NCBI GenBank assembly: GCA_028715395.1
Contig: JAQURY010000004.1
Location: forward strand, 1-49,217
Direction of reading: 5' to 3'
Length of the DNA stretch: 49,217 nt
From: Minisyncoccota bacterium
GTDB lineage: Bacteria > Patescibacteriota > Minisyncoccia > UBA6257 > 02-FULL-45-10c
Position numbers and translations under genes: made by a program. Below are positions 10,790 to 20,290 of the stretch, piece after piece; position 1 is the first letter of the stretch; the number at the start of each line of letters is the position of its first letter. Below the pieces are notes generated by a model that was not told the origin of the DNA, did not search any database, and saw only the letters and a list, made by a program, of their open reading frames with translations.

Positions 10790-12496
10790 ATGAGAATTCC
10801 TACTCAAAAACTTAAAGAATTTCTTATTAAAGACGGGCTTATAGCCGAAGCGAATTTTGATACTTTGGCCATGGAGGCCGAAAGACAAGGTTATGATGTA
10901 GCCGATGTTTTGGTTTCGCGCAATATAATTTCCAAAACATATTTAACGGGATTGTTATCGGCATTTTTTGGCGTTGAAGAAGCAAGGCTGGGCGAAAGGC
11001 AGATAGACGAAAGCGTTTTAAAATTATTGCCGGAAGAACTATCAAGACAGAGAAGAGTGATAGTTTTTAACAAACAGCCGGACGGTTTTTACAGCGTTGC
11101 CATGGAGGATCCGGGCAATTTGGAAACCATAGAATTTTTGGAAAGATATCTCAAGGGAAAGGTCAGGCCTTATCTTGCAAGTGAAGATGATTTAAACAAG
11201 GGTTTTGCTTTGTATGGTTTGCGGCTTTCCGAAAGTTTTAAAAAAATTATAGAACAAAATATTGCCGAATCGTTGCGGCTTGGAAAACGGGGAGAAGAAG
11301 CCGCGGCCGAAGTTCCGATTGTGGCAATAGTGGACAATCTTGTAAATTACGCTTTTTCTTCACGAGCTTCGGATATTCACTTTGAAATTTTTGAAGATGA
11401 AATTTTAATCCGTTACAGAATCGACGGCGTTTTGTTTGAAATAATCAGGATTTCAAAAGAAGTTCATGCCGCGATAGTTGCCCGCGTTAAGCTTTTGGCG
11501 GGATTGAAAATAGACGAGCATTATAAGCCGCAAGACGGGCGATTCAGGATGAAAATCGGAACAAGCTCTCTGGATATCCGTGTTTCGGTAATACCGACTT
11601 ATTACGGAGAAAAAGTGGAAATGAGGTTATTGGCTTCGGCACAAAGGCCGCTGTCTCTCCAAGAGCTTGGAATGCTTGAGGATATGCAAAAAATTGTCAT
11701 GGAAAATATTGCCAAGACATACGGTATGGTGCTGGTATGCGGACCTACCGGTTCTGGTAAAACTACAACTCTTTATTCTTTGCTGAACATGCTGAACAGG
11801 CCGGAGGTAAATATTGTTACAGTTGAAGATCCTATCGAATACGATATTAAATATGTCAATCAGACGCAGATTAATCCGCAAGCGGGCATAACTTTTGCCG
11901 GAGGATTGAGGTCTATTTTGAGGCAAGACCCGAATATTATTCTGGTCGGTGAAATCCGCGATGAGGAAACGGCCGGAATTTCGGTGCAGTCGGCTTTAAC
12001 CGGCCATTTGGTTTTATCTTCTTTGCACACTAACGACGCGCCGACCACAGTTCCTCGATTAATAGATATGAAAGTGGTTCCCTTTTTGGTGTCTGCGGTT
12101 CTTAACGTTATTATCGCCCAGAGGTTGGTAAGAAAAATATGCCATGTGTGCATTTATTCCAAAAATTTGTCAGAAAATGAACAAAAAACCATAGAAGATC
12201 AGTCTAAAGAATTTAAAATAGAGGGTTCGGAAATAAAAATTCCAAAAATAGTGTATGAGGGAAAGGGCTGTCCGGCTTGCGGAGGCAGCGGTTATCAAGG
12301 CCGAATGGCCATTTTCGAAGTTATGGAAGTGACGGAAGCAATAAGGAAGTTTATTGTCAGTCCGGAATTCAGCTTGGACGGGCTCAGGATCATGGCGAGA
12401 AAATACGGAATGATTTCAATGTTTGAAGACGGTTTGAGAAAAGCCGAGACAGGCATGACCACTTTAGAAGAAGTGTTGCGTGTTATTAGAGAATAA
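10790..12496 (+). CDS. pilB: Type IV pilus assembly ATPase PilB/GspE
   Basis: N-terminal MshEN-like domain; Walker A GPTGSGKTTTLYS; VEDPIEY; Zn motif CHVC...CPAC. Confidence 0.93.
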   Translation: MRIPTQKLKEFLIKDGLIAEANFDTLAMEAERQGYDVADVLVSRNIISKTYLTGLLSAFFGVEEARLGERQIDESVLKLLPEELSRQRRVIVFNKQPDGFYSVAMEDPGNLETIEFLERYLKGKVRPYLASEDDLNKGFALYGLRLSESFKKIIEQNIAESLRLGKRGEEAAAEVPIVAIVDNLVNYAFSSRASDIHFEIFEDEILIRYRIDGVLFEIIRISKEVHAAIVARVKLLAGLKIDEHYKPQDGRFRMKIGTSSLDIRVSVIPTYYGEKVEMRLLASAQRPLSLQELGMLEDMQKIVMENIAKTYGMVLVCGPTGSGKTTTLYSLLNMLNRPEVNIVTVEDPIEYDIKYVNQTQINPQAGITFAGGLRSILRQDPNIILVGEIRDEETAGISVQSALTGHLVLSSLHTNDAPTTVPRLIDMKVVPFLVSAVLNVIIAQRLVRKICHVCIYSKNLSENEQKTIEDQSKEFKIEGSEIKIPKIVYEGKGCPACGGSGYQGRMAIFEVMEVTEAIRKFIVSPEFSLDGLRIMARKYGMISMFEDGLRKAETGMTTLEEVLRVIRE

Positions 12497-12516
12497 TAAA
12501 AGTTATCATATAATAT

Positions 12517-13722
12517 ATGAAATATAAATTTGTCGCATCCGATATAAAAGGAGCTTTGGTAGAGGGCAAAATTGATGCTGTAAGCGATGCCGAAGCATTG
12601 GGAATTTTAGGGGGAAGAGGATTAAAGCCGATATCTTTGCGGCCGGAAAGGATTTCTGCTAAACAGATAGTGATTTTTGGGCAGAGCATTTCAGTTGAAG
12701 ATAAAGTATTTTTGACTAAATATTTGGCATTGTTGCTGAGAGCGGGCACGGACTTGTTTAAAGCGACAGATATTTTAATACAGGATTTAGAAAAGCCGGC
12801 ATTAAAATCAATTTTAATCGAAATCAAGGCTTCTTTGGAAAAAGGAATGCCGTTTTATCAGACTTTCGCAAAATATCCCAAGTTTTTTTCGCCGGTATTT
12901 GTAAATTTGATAAAAGCCGGAGAATCATCGGGAAATTTGGAAACCGTGCTTGTAAATTTGAGCAAATCGCTGGAGTCGGAACAAGAGTTAAGGAATAAGA
13001 TAAAATCAGCGCTGGTTTATCCGATCATACTTTTGAGCATGTCTATGTTGATTCTTATTCTAATGGTTACTTTTTCTTTGCCGAAGATTGCCGCAGTTTT
13101 TACTAATTCCGGATTTGAAGTCCCGACATTTTCAAGAATCGTTTTTGCCATAGGATTATTTTTCAATAAACATGTAGTAGTAATATTTACAGTAACGCTT
13201 ATATTAATTTTTTCTTTGTGGATTCTTTTTACGAAGGTTAGCCCAGTAAGGAGGATTTTAAACCATTTCATAATGAAAATTCCGGTTTTAAGCAAAGCGT
13301 TGAAACAGATTTCTCTGCAAAGATTCGCTTCAACCCAGGCCTTGCTTATGAAGTCGGGATTGCCAATTCTTGATTCGCTGGAAATTACAGCGGGCGCGGT
13401 AGGCAACGAGGAGTTAAAGGAAAGTTTGCTTCGCATCGCGCGCGAGGGAATCGCAAAGGGATTGACTATCGGAGAAGCGTTTAGAAGAGAGCCGGCTTTT
13501 CCGTCGGTTATAAGCAGCTTGATAGCGGTTTCGGAAAAAGGCGGACATACAGAGGAAATTTTAAAAACAATCTCGGATTTTTATGAGGGAGAAATAGACA
13601 TGATAGTTAAAACACTCGTTTCTTTCTTGGAACCGATTTTACTTTTATTTATAGGTGTCATTATCGGAATAATCGCATTGGCCATTATTGTTCCGATGTA
13701 TCAGCTAGTTGGCAATATATAA
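12517..13722 (+). CDS. pilC: Type IV pilus inner-membrane platform protein PilC/GspF
   Basis: Tandem T2SSF domains; FTKYLALLLRAGTDLFKA, GESSGNLE, SEKGGHTEE. Confidence 0.93.
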   Translation: MKYKFVASDIKGALVEGKIDAVSDAEALGILGGRGLKPISLRPERISAKQIVIFGQSISVEDKVFLTKYLALLLRAGTDLFKATDILIQDLEKPALKSILIEIKASLEKGMPFYQTFAKYPKFFSPVFVNLIKAGESSGNLETVLVNLSKSLESEQELRNKIKSALVYPIILLSMSMLILILMVTFSLPKIAAVFTNSGFEVPTFSRIVFAIGLFFNKHVVVIFTVTLILIFSLWILFTKVSPVRRILNHFIMKIPVLSKALKQISLQRFASTQALLMKSGLPILDSLEITAGAVGNEELKESLLRIAREGIAKGLTIGEAFRREPAFPSVISSLIAVSEKGGHTEEILKTISDFYEGEIDMIVKTLVSFLEPILLLFIGVIIGIIALAIIVPMYQLVGNI

Positions 13723-13729
13723 AAAGGAA

Positions 13730-14881
13730 ATGAAAAATAGAAATCTGGAAAATATAAGAAGCGCAACACTGATTGAAATATTGATGTATGTGGCGCTTGC
13801 CGCGATTTCGGTAACAACCGCTTCTTTAACTTTATACAGTTATGAGAGCAGCTTATCAGTTAATAATGAGGCGGCTCAGTTGTTGGATGATATTCGCGAA
13901 GCCCAGCAAAAAGCGATTACGCAGGAGGAAGGCAGTAATTGGGGAATTTATTTAAACGCCGCCGCTGATGCAGTTGATTCTTATTCGATTTTTTATGGCG
14001 ACAGTTATGCTGCAGGCACTGTTACATATATGGCAACTTTCGCTCCCAGGGTAAGATTTTCCGATCCGGCCGAGGGATCAACGAAAGAAATTATTTTTGC
14101 GAAAGAAACAGGAGTTCTTACTTCGGGAGATACCAAAACCATAACGCTGACTTTATTGAACGGCCCGTCGGTATATAAAGTTATTTCAATAAATAGCGCC
14201 GGACTTATCAGTTATTCAGACCTTGCTCCGCCGACGAATGGACTTGTCGGATGGTGGAAATTTGAAGAAGGCGCGGGCAGTACGGTTTTGGATTATTCAG
14301 AAGGCGGAAATGACGGGACTTGGGCGGGCACGGGAACGCATTATGCGACCGGCCAGGTTGGAAATTTTACAGGACAATTTAATGGGACCAGCGACGTGGT
14401 AAGCGTTCCGTCGAGCGAAAGCTTAAGAATAACCGATGCTATCACTATGCTTGCATGGATAAAGCCCGGGAGTTTCAGTCAAACAGGAACTTATCAGCAT
14501 ATTTTTATGAAAACAGGAACAACTCCTTATATGCTATATTTGCGCCATCCTAATGCTAGCGGCAATTTATATCTTACTTTAAAAATTCCAACCGAACAGA
14601 CCATGAGTAATTTTACTATTACACAGGATGTTTGGCAGTTTGTAGCGTTTACTTATGACAGCGCCGGAGGAACTAATAATTCCAAATCTTATTTAAACGG
14701 ATCTCTAAAAAGCCAAAGCACTAAAACTGGCACAATAAATGATGTTGGCACCAATAATCTTGGAATAGGAGCTTATCCTGCGGGGGGAGAATATTGGTAT
14801 GGATCAATAGATGAGGTTGCTATCTATAATCGCGCGCTTGAGGCAGATGAAATTGAGGAAATTTATAGCCGGCAGCAGTAA
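13730..14881 (+). CDS. Minor pilin-like protein with LamG domain
   Basis: N-terminal pilin-like TM (SATLIEILMYVALAAISVTTASLTLY), then GLVGWWKFEEGAGSTVLDYSEGGNDGTW. Upstream ATG (13709) also possible. Confidence 0.75.
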   Translation: MKNRNLENIRSATLIEILMYVALAAISVTTASLTLYSYESSLSVNNEAAQLLDDIREAQQKAITQEEGSNWGIYLNAAADAVDSYSIFYGDSYAAGTVTYMATFAPRVRFSDPAEGSTKEIIFAKETGVLTSGDTKTITLTLLNGPSVYKVISINSAGLISYSDLAPPTNGLVGWWKFEEGAGSTVLDYSEGGNDGTWAGTGTHYATGQVGNFTGQFNGTSDVVSVPSSESLRITDAITMLAWIKPGSFSQTGTYQHIFMKTGTTPYMLYLRHPNASGNLYLTLKIPTEQTMSNFTITQDVWQFVAFTYDSAGGTNNSKSYLNGSLKSQSTKTGTINDVGTNNLGIGAYPAGGEYWYGSIDEVAIYNRALEADEIEEIYSRQQ

Positions 14882-14945
14882 ACCTGCCTTGTTATTAACA
14901 AAGACGCGTGCTAGGGCAATTAAAAATTGCTATACTATTATATAG

Positions 14946-16247
14946 ATGAATTTTAAGAATAATAAAGCGCAATCTTTGATTGAATTGACTATCGGATTAG
15001 GAGTCAGCGTTCTTATGATTGGCGCGGCCACGGGCGCGCTTCTTTCCGCTAACAAAGCGGGAAAAGTTACGGATCAGAGCCAGACTGCGGCGTCTTTATC
15101 CAGCTCGTTGTATGATTCTTTGGTTACGTCCGCAGAAGCGAATTGGGGAACAATTTATTACACGTCAAAGAATTCCACAAATAAATATCACTTAATTAAT
15201 ACTCCAACAACTTCTGTTTCTGTTTTGGGAATAGAAAGCATATTGGGAACAGACGTTGTTAAAGGATTAATGGCTCAATGGCAATTTGATGAATCGGGAG
15301 GAGTGATTATGCATGATAATGGAAGATTTGATCATAGAGGAAAATCATTTGGAGATTTAACAAGGTTAACAGGAGTAAATTGCAAAATAGGCGGTTGTTT
15401 AAGTTTTAGCGGAAACGGCGATCATGTATTTATAGGAGATAAATTTGACACGCCTTACACCGCTCCTTTAACAATTTCCCTGTGGATATCTACGGCGCAA
15501 TCAGGAGGGGCTTTTATTAGCAAACAAGGTTACGATAGTCCTTGGACGGGGTGGATTTTTGAATCTTATGCTCCCAATCAAATAAGATATCAAGTATATG
15601 GAAGCGGCGGTTCAAACAGATTGGGCAAAATATGGAATGTTTTCTATCAGGATGGAAATTGGCATCACCTGGTATTGGTAAAGGGGAATAATGCAGCGGC
15701 AAATTTGAAACTTTATATTGACGGAGTGGAACAAACCAGCGTTGCCGCTACGTATGATACTTTAACTCAAACAGTTTCAACTAATTTTAATTGTGAGATA
15801 GGAGCAAGAGACGGAACAAATCAAGCCTTCAACGGAAAAATGGACGACGTTCGTCTTTATAGCCGAGTTTTAACCGCCGATGAAATTTCCAAGCTTTACA
15901 GCAGTTCCATTTTTACCCGTTATTTTTATGTTCAGAATGTTTCCAGGGATCCTAACACGCAAAATGTTGAGGCGACTTATGATGCCGATCATGACGATCC
16001 TTCTACTCAGAAGATCACAGTAAGAACAAATTATACCGCAGACGGATCAAGCGGTTATGTTGAACTTATAGGATATTTGGTTCGGTGGGTGAATGCTACG
16101 CCAATAGGAACGCCATCGGGAGACGGCTGGTCCGGAGGATCCGGGGTGGCTGGTCCGACGAATACATGTTCGGGGGATTTTGCCAATACTTTTTTTGATT
16201 ATTCCAATTTGGATTATTCCAGCGGTTTAAAAGTATTGGGATATTAA
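14946..16247 (+). CDS. Minor pilin-like protein with LamG domain
   Basis: AQSLIELTIGLGVSVLMIGAATGALL; GLMAQWQFDESGG...MDDVRLYSRVLTADEI. Confidence 0.78.
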   Translation: MNFKNNKAQSLIELTIGLGVSVLMIGAATGALLSANKAGKVTDQSQTAASLSSSLYDSLVTSAEANWGTIYYTSKNSTNKYHLINTPTTSVSVLGIESILGTDVVKGLMAQWQFDESGGVIMHDNGRFDHRGKSFGDLTRLTGVNCKIGGCLSFSGNGDHVFIGDKFDTPYTAPLTISLWISTAQSGGAFISKQGYDSPWTGWIFESYAPNQIRYQVYGSGGSNRLGKIWNVFYQDGNWHHLVLVKGNNAAANLKLYIDGVEQTSVAATYDTLTQTVSTNFNCEIGARDGTNQAFNGKMDDVRLYSRVLTADEISKLYSSSIFTRYFYVQNVSRDPNTQNVEATYDADHDDPSTQKITVRTNYTADGSSGYVELIGYLVRWVNATPIGTPSGDGWSGGSGVAGPTNTCSGDFANTFFDYSNLDYSSGLKVLGY

Positions 16248-16248
16248 T

Positions 16249-17130
16249 ATGATGAATATCGGTAAAAAACTAAAAATTTTTGGAGGAATCGCAATAGCGC
16301 TGTTTTTGGGATTTGCGGTTTTTAAAATGGTTTCAGCCGTTACGACGATGGATCCTACCAATCACTGGGCTTGGAATGATCAAATTGGCTGGATAGATTT
16401 TTATTCTACCAATAACGCAAATGTTTATTATGATCGTTTAGAAGGTTATGCGTCTTCTTCGGTCGGATATATTGCTTTAAATTGCAATACGACTCCAAAT
16501 GGCGATGTTTGTTCCGGAGATGCGGGGAATTGGAAGATAATCAACACCGCGGGTACATTATCCGGCTGGGCCTGGAATGATCAAATTGGCTGGATAAGTT
16601 TTAATTGTTCGGATAGAAGTATTTGCGCAACTTCCAATTATTCAGTGACGATTGACTCCAACGGTTATTTTAACGGTTGGGCATGGAATGATTTGGCTGG
16701 CTGGATAAGCTTTAATTGCGGCAATAGCGGGACTAACGGATGCACAAGTCCGGGAGTTAATTATAAAGTTATAAATTCCTGGGCGCCGTTTGCTTTGACG
16801 GGATGGCTTACTTCAAGTACTTACGATACTTGCGAAGAAGATGGAGCAGCTTTTGACTCAATAGTTTATACGGGCACAAAGCCCGCAGGCACAGCTGTTT
16901 ATTTCCAATTTGCTACTTCAAATAGTAGCGATGGGCCATGGTCTTACGCAGGCCCGGATGGGACTAGCGGCACTTATTATAATCCCGCAGGATCGGGTAT
17001 TCCGGTAGTTATTACGGACACCCAGCATAACAATAAAAGATATTTCCGTTATAAGATTTTCATAGAGACGGATGTGGGTAGGCAATCTTCGCCGACAGTT
17101 ACGGGCGTAAGAATAGTTTGGGTGCCGTAA
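16249..17130 (+). CDS. Secreted protein with WAWND-x-x-GWI-x-F repeats
   Basis: Signal/TM then HWAWNDQIGWIDF, GWAWNDQIGWISFNC, GWAWNDLAGWISFNC. Confidence 0.75.
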   Translation: MMNIGKKLKIFGGIAIALFLGFAVFKMVSAVTTMDPTNHWAWNDQIGWIDFYSTNNANVYYDRLEGYASSSVGYIALNCNTTPNGDVCSGDAGNWKIINTAGTLSGWAWNDQIGWISFNCSDRSICATSNYSVTIDSNGYFNGWAWNDLAGWISFNCGNSGTNGCTSPGVNYKVINSWAPFALTGWLTSSTYDTCEEDGAAFDSIVYTGTKPAGTAVYFQFATSNSSDGPWSYAGPDGTSGTYYNPAGSGIPVVITDTQHNNKRYFRYKIFIETDVGRQSSPTVTGVRIVWVP

Positions 17131-17160
17131 ATAACAAATAATTAATAATAAACAATAAAA

Positions 17161-17607
17161 ATGCTAAAAAATTTATTAAAAAGTTTGTTAAAAAGCAGAA
17201 AAAGTATAGCCGCTCTTCCGACACTTTTGGTTTTAGGAACGGCGGTGGTTGATATTGGAATCGTTGTTACGGCCGGAGTTTATTTTGTGAACAACAGCGA
17301 TTACGGAGTAAGATTATCGGCGGAAGCGCTGGCTGCGGCAAAGTCCGGAGTTCAGGACGCATTATTGCATCTTGTAAGAGATAAAACCTTTTTGTCGGAA
17401 TCCCCATATTCTTTAACCGTGAGCGAAAAATCTTCGGCATCTGTAATTGTTTGCAAGAATACAACGGAATGCGGAGGAACTGGAAAATATAAAATTTCTT
17501 CAACGGGAAGCGCTTTTACCAAAAGAAAGAAAGTGGAAGCGGTTGTAATAGTTGATTCAACATCCGGCGCGGTAGATTTGGAATCCTTGAAGGAGGTGCC
17601 CCTGTAA
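17161..17607 (+). CDS. PilX-like pilus assembly/minor pilin protein
   Basis: One N-terminal TM with small secreted domain, within T4P cluster. Confidence 0.5.
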   Translation: MLKNLLKSLLKSRKSIAALPTLLVLGTAVVDIGIVVTAGVYFVNNSDYGVRLSAEALAAAKSGVQDALLHLVRDKTFLSESPYSLTVSEKSSASVIVCKNTTECGGTGKYKISSTGSAFTKRKKVEAVVIVDSTSGAVDLESLKEVPL

Positions 17608-17636
17608 TAAATTTTTTGGGGTTTAAATGGAATAAT

Positions 17637-19160
17637 ATGAAACCTGTTTTAGATTTTAAAAAACTTATTAAACTTATAAGCCCGCAGCCGGCTATAAACG
17701 GTTTGAATATCAGCGAAACAGGACTGCAGTTTATCGGCTTACAAGACGGTTTTAAAAAGGCTAGCGTGTCTTTGGAGCCCGGCGTGATTTTGGACGGAAA
17801 ATTAAGGGATGGGAAAAAATTTCTTGAAGCGTTGATGAAGTTGCGGCAATTACTGGGCCTTCCGAAAGCCGAAGAAAAAATTTATGCGATTATTTCTATT
17901 CCGCCACACAATATTTATACGCAATCTTTCAGTTTACCGCCTATTCCGAAAGAGAAATTAGTTCAGGAAGCGGCCATGCTTAATTTGCAGCTTATTTCTC
18001 CGATTGATATAAAAAACGCTTATTATGATTCGGAAAGGATTAACGGGCCGGAAAAAGAAGATGAGAAAATTGAATTATTGGGCGCTTTTGTAAATAAAGT
18101 TATTATTGACGATTTTGTTTCAGTGCTTTCGCAAGCAGGGTTCCGAGCCGTAGCCATTGAATTTCCGGCGCTTTCAATTGCCCGAGTAATCAAGGAAACG
18201 GCGGTTGGTCTGAATTTGGAAAAACCTCAGATTGCTTTGGTGATTTCAAGCGAAGGATTGAATTTTTTAATACTTAAAAATGGGAGGCTGAGATTCCATT
18301 ATTTTTCTTCCTGGGGCGCGGTTCAAGGCAGGCAAATTTCCACGGAAATGTTTAACGGGATAATAATCCAGGAAATAAAGAAAATAGTGACTTTTTACAG
18401 CAGTCATTGGAATGACCAAATAAACGATTTGGTGTTGATAACCCAGGGAATGGGAGAAGAAATCAAAAAATTAATTCAGATGAATTTTTCTTCTCTTAAT
18501 GTTCAGATTTTAAATCTTAATGAACAATATTCCAAAATTTCTCCGTTATGGTATACGGCGACGGGCTGTTTTTTAAGGGGGCTGATTCCGCGTTCGCAGG
18601 ATTTTTTGATAAGCTTGATGGCTGTCGGCACAGAAGAAAGATTTTTAGAAGAACAGATTTTGTCATTCATAAAGGTTTGGCGCATCGTATTAGCAAGTTC
18701 GCTTGGTTTTTTGGTTATTGTTTTTCTATTAAGTGATGGCTTGCTGATGAACATATCAAGCGGTTTAGCCAAGCAGCTCACAACTGTTTCCGCACGTGGA
18801 GACAGCGCGGAAATAGCACAAATAGAATTAAAAGTTCAGGAATTCAATACTTTAGCGAAGAAAGCTTTGGCGGCAAAAACGAAAAAGAGCAAACACTCCC
18901 AATTTTTTGAAACACTTGGGAATATCGGCAATACCAGCGGAGGAACAATAAGTCTTCAAAACATCAGTTTCGCGGAAAGCACCGGCACGGTATCTTTGTC
19001 GGCCAGAGCGTCCAGTCAGACAGCCTCAATTAATTTTAAAAATAAATTATCCGAGTTAAAAGACGTTAAAAATTTAAATCTTCCTTTATCTGACATGATT
19101 ACCAATCCGGACGGAAGTGTAAGTTTTAGCTTAACCTTTATTTATAGTCCTACCCCGTAA
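17637..19160 (+). CDS. PilM-like actin-fold domain fused to PilN-like TM/periplasmic domain
   Basis: GLNISETGLQFIGL N-terminus, IPPHNIYTQSFSLPPIPKEKLVQEAAMLNLQ, TM FIKVWRIVLASSLGFLVIVFLL followed by PilN-like segment. A TTG start at 17616 is possible. Confidence 0.65.
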   Translation: MKPVLDFKKLIKLISPQPAINGLNISETGLQFIGLQDGFKKASVSLEPGVILDGKLRDGKKFLEALMKLRQLLGLPKAEEKIYAIISIPPHNIYTQSFSLPPIPKEKLVQEAAMLNLQLISPIDIKNAYYDSERINGPEKEDEKIELLGAFVNKVIIDDFVSVLSQAGFRAVAIEFPALSIARVIKETAVGLNLEKPQIALVISSEGLNFLILKNGRLRFHYFSSWGAVQGRQISTEMFNGIIIQEIKKIVTFYSSHWNDQINDLVLITQGMGEEIKKLIQMNFSSLNVQILNLNEQYSKISPLWYTATGCFLRGLIPRSQDFLISLMAVGTEERFLEEQILSFIKVWRIVLASSLGFLVIVFLLSDGLLMNISSGLAKQLTTVSARGDSAEIAQIELKVQEFNTLAKKALAAKTKKSKHSQFFETLGNIGNTSGGTISLQNISFAESTGTVSLSARASSQTASINFKNKLSELKDVKNLNLPLSDMITNPDGSVSFSLTFIYSPTP

Positions 19161-19677
19161 TTTTTGGAGAAATATCCTCAAATACTTTTTCCAGTGTTTT
19201 TTTATTGGCTGGGATTATTTTTTTAAGGACAAATAATTCGGCTTTAAGACGTTTGGCAGTTGCGGATTTTGGCTGCGGCCTGATTCCGATTCTGAGCCGC
19301 CAAAAATTTTTGGTTTTAAGCTCTTTTTGAACGCTTTCTATGCCATGATGGCCAGCTGCGCCGGAATCATAAGAAATTTTGTAATTTCCAAGGAATATAT
19401 CGGAATCGTCGTGGATAATCAATATTTCTTCGGGCTTTATTTTAAAATATTTAACGGAGGATTTTACGGCCTTGCCGGATTCGTTCATAAAGGTCAGCGT
19501 TTTTATAAAAATCACGTCATCGATTTTAAGGAATTCAAAATTGCCGGTGGAGGCTTTTTGCCAGTTTGTTTCGGCATTTTTAGTTAAAAAATCAATTGCC
19601 ATGAAACCGGCATTGTGGTAGGTATTTTTGTATTTCGGATCGGGATTTCCCAATCCGATGACATGCTTGAAAGTCAT
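19150..19677 (-). CDS. pth: Peptidyl-tRNA hydrolase
   Basis: GLGNPDPKYKNTYHNAGFMAIDFL, TFMNESGKAV, IIHDDSDIFLG, GHHGIESV. Confidence 0.93.
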   Translation of the reverse strand: MTFKHVIGLGNPDPKYKNTYHNAGFMAIDFLTKNAETNWQKASTGNFEFLKIDDVIFIKTLTFMNESGKAVKSSVKYFKIKPEEILIIHDDSDIFLGNYKISYDSGAAGHHGIESVQKELKTKNFWRLRIGIRPQPKSATAKRLKAELFVLKKIIPANKKTLEKVFEDISPKITG

Positions 19678-19725
19678 GCTTATATTATAGTAAAATAATA
19701 GAGATTTAACTATTTATTTAACGAA

Positions 19726-20286
19726 ATGAAGACATTTTTACTGGGATTATGGGAGGTGGCGGAAGTTGTTTTGGTGGCAGCGGCAACGGTATTTATAGTC
19801 AGAACTTTTTTGGCCCAGCCTTTTTTGGTAAGTGGCGCGAGTATGGAGCCGACTTTTTCCAGCGGCAATTACCTTTTAATAGATGAGTTTACTTATCGTT
19901 TAAGAGAACCGCAAAGGGGAGAGGTGGTGGTTTTTAGATATCCTGGAAATCCATCGGTTTATTACATAAAAAGAATTATAGGGTTGCCGACCGAAAGAGT
20001 GGTGGTCCAAAAAGGCGAGGTGCGCATATTCCGGAAGGGCGATGATGAGGGATTGGTTGTCAAAGAGCCCTATTTGCCTCAAGGATTAAAAACCGGCGGG
20101 GATGTGACCGTGGTACTCGGAAATAACGAATATTTTGTTTTAGGAGATAATAGGAATTTCAGCTATGATTCAAGGAGCTGGGGCGTCCTTCCGCAAAAAA
20201 ATATTTTGGGAGTTGTCAGATTAAGACTTCTTCCTTTCGCTCAAGCGGCGGTTTTTGGGGAACAGGCTATTTCTTTCAATAATTAA
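19726..20286 (+). CDS. lepB: Signal peptidase I
   Basis: SGASMEPTFSSGNYLLID, YYIKRIIGLPTE, FVLGDNRNFSYDSRSWG. Confidence 0.95.
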   Translation: MKTFLLGLWEVAEVVLVAAATVFIVRTFLAQPFLVSGASMEPTFSSGNYLLIDEFTYRLREPQRGEVVVFRYPGNPSVYYIKRIIGLPTERVVVQKGEVRIFRKGDDEGLVVKEPYLPQGLKTGGDVTVVLGNNEYFVLGDNRNFSYDSRSWGVLPQKNILGVVRLRLLPFAQAAVFGEQAISFNN

Positions 20287-20290
20287 ATTT

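Noticed and set aside
17590-17598. Perfect SD AAGGAGGTG near the PilM-like gene
   Set aside because: Within the coding end of the previous gene and about 18 nt or more from any start of the next; treated as coding (LKEVPL).
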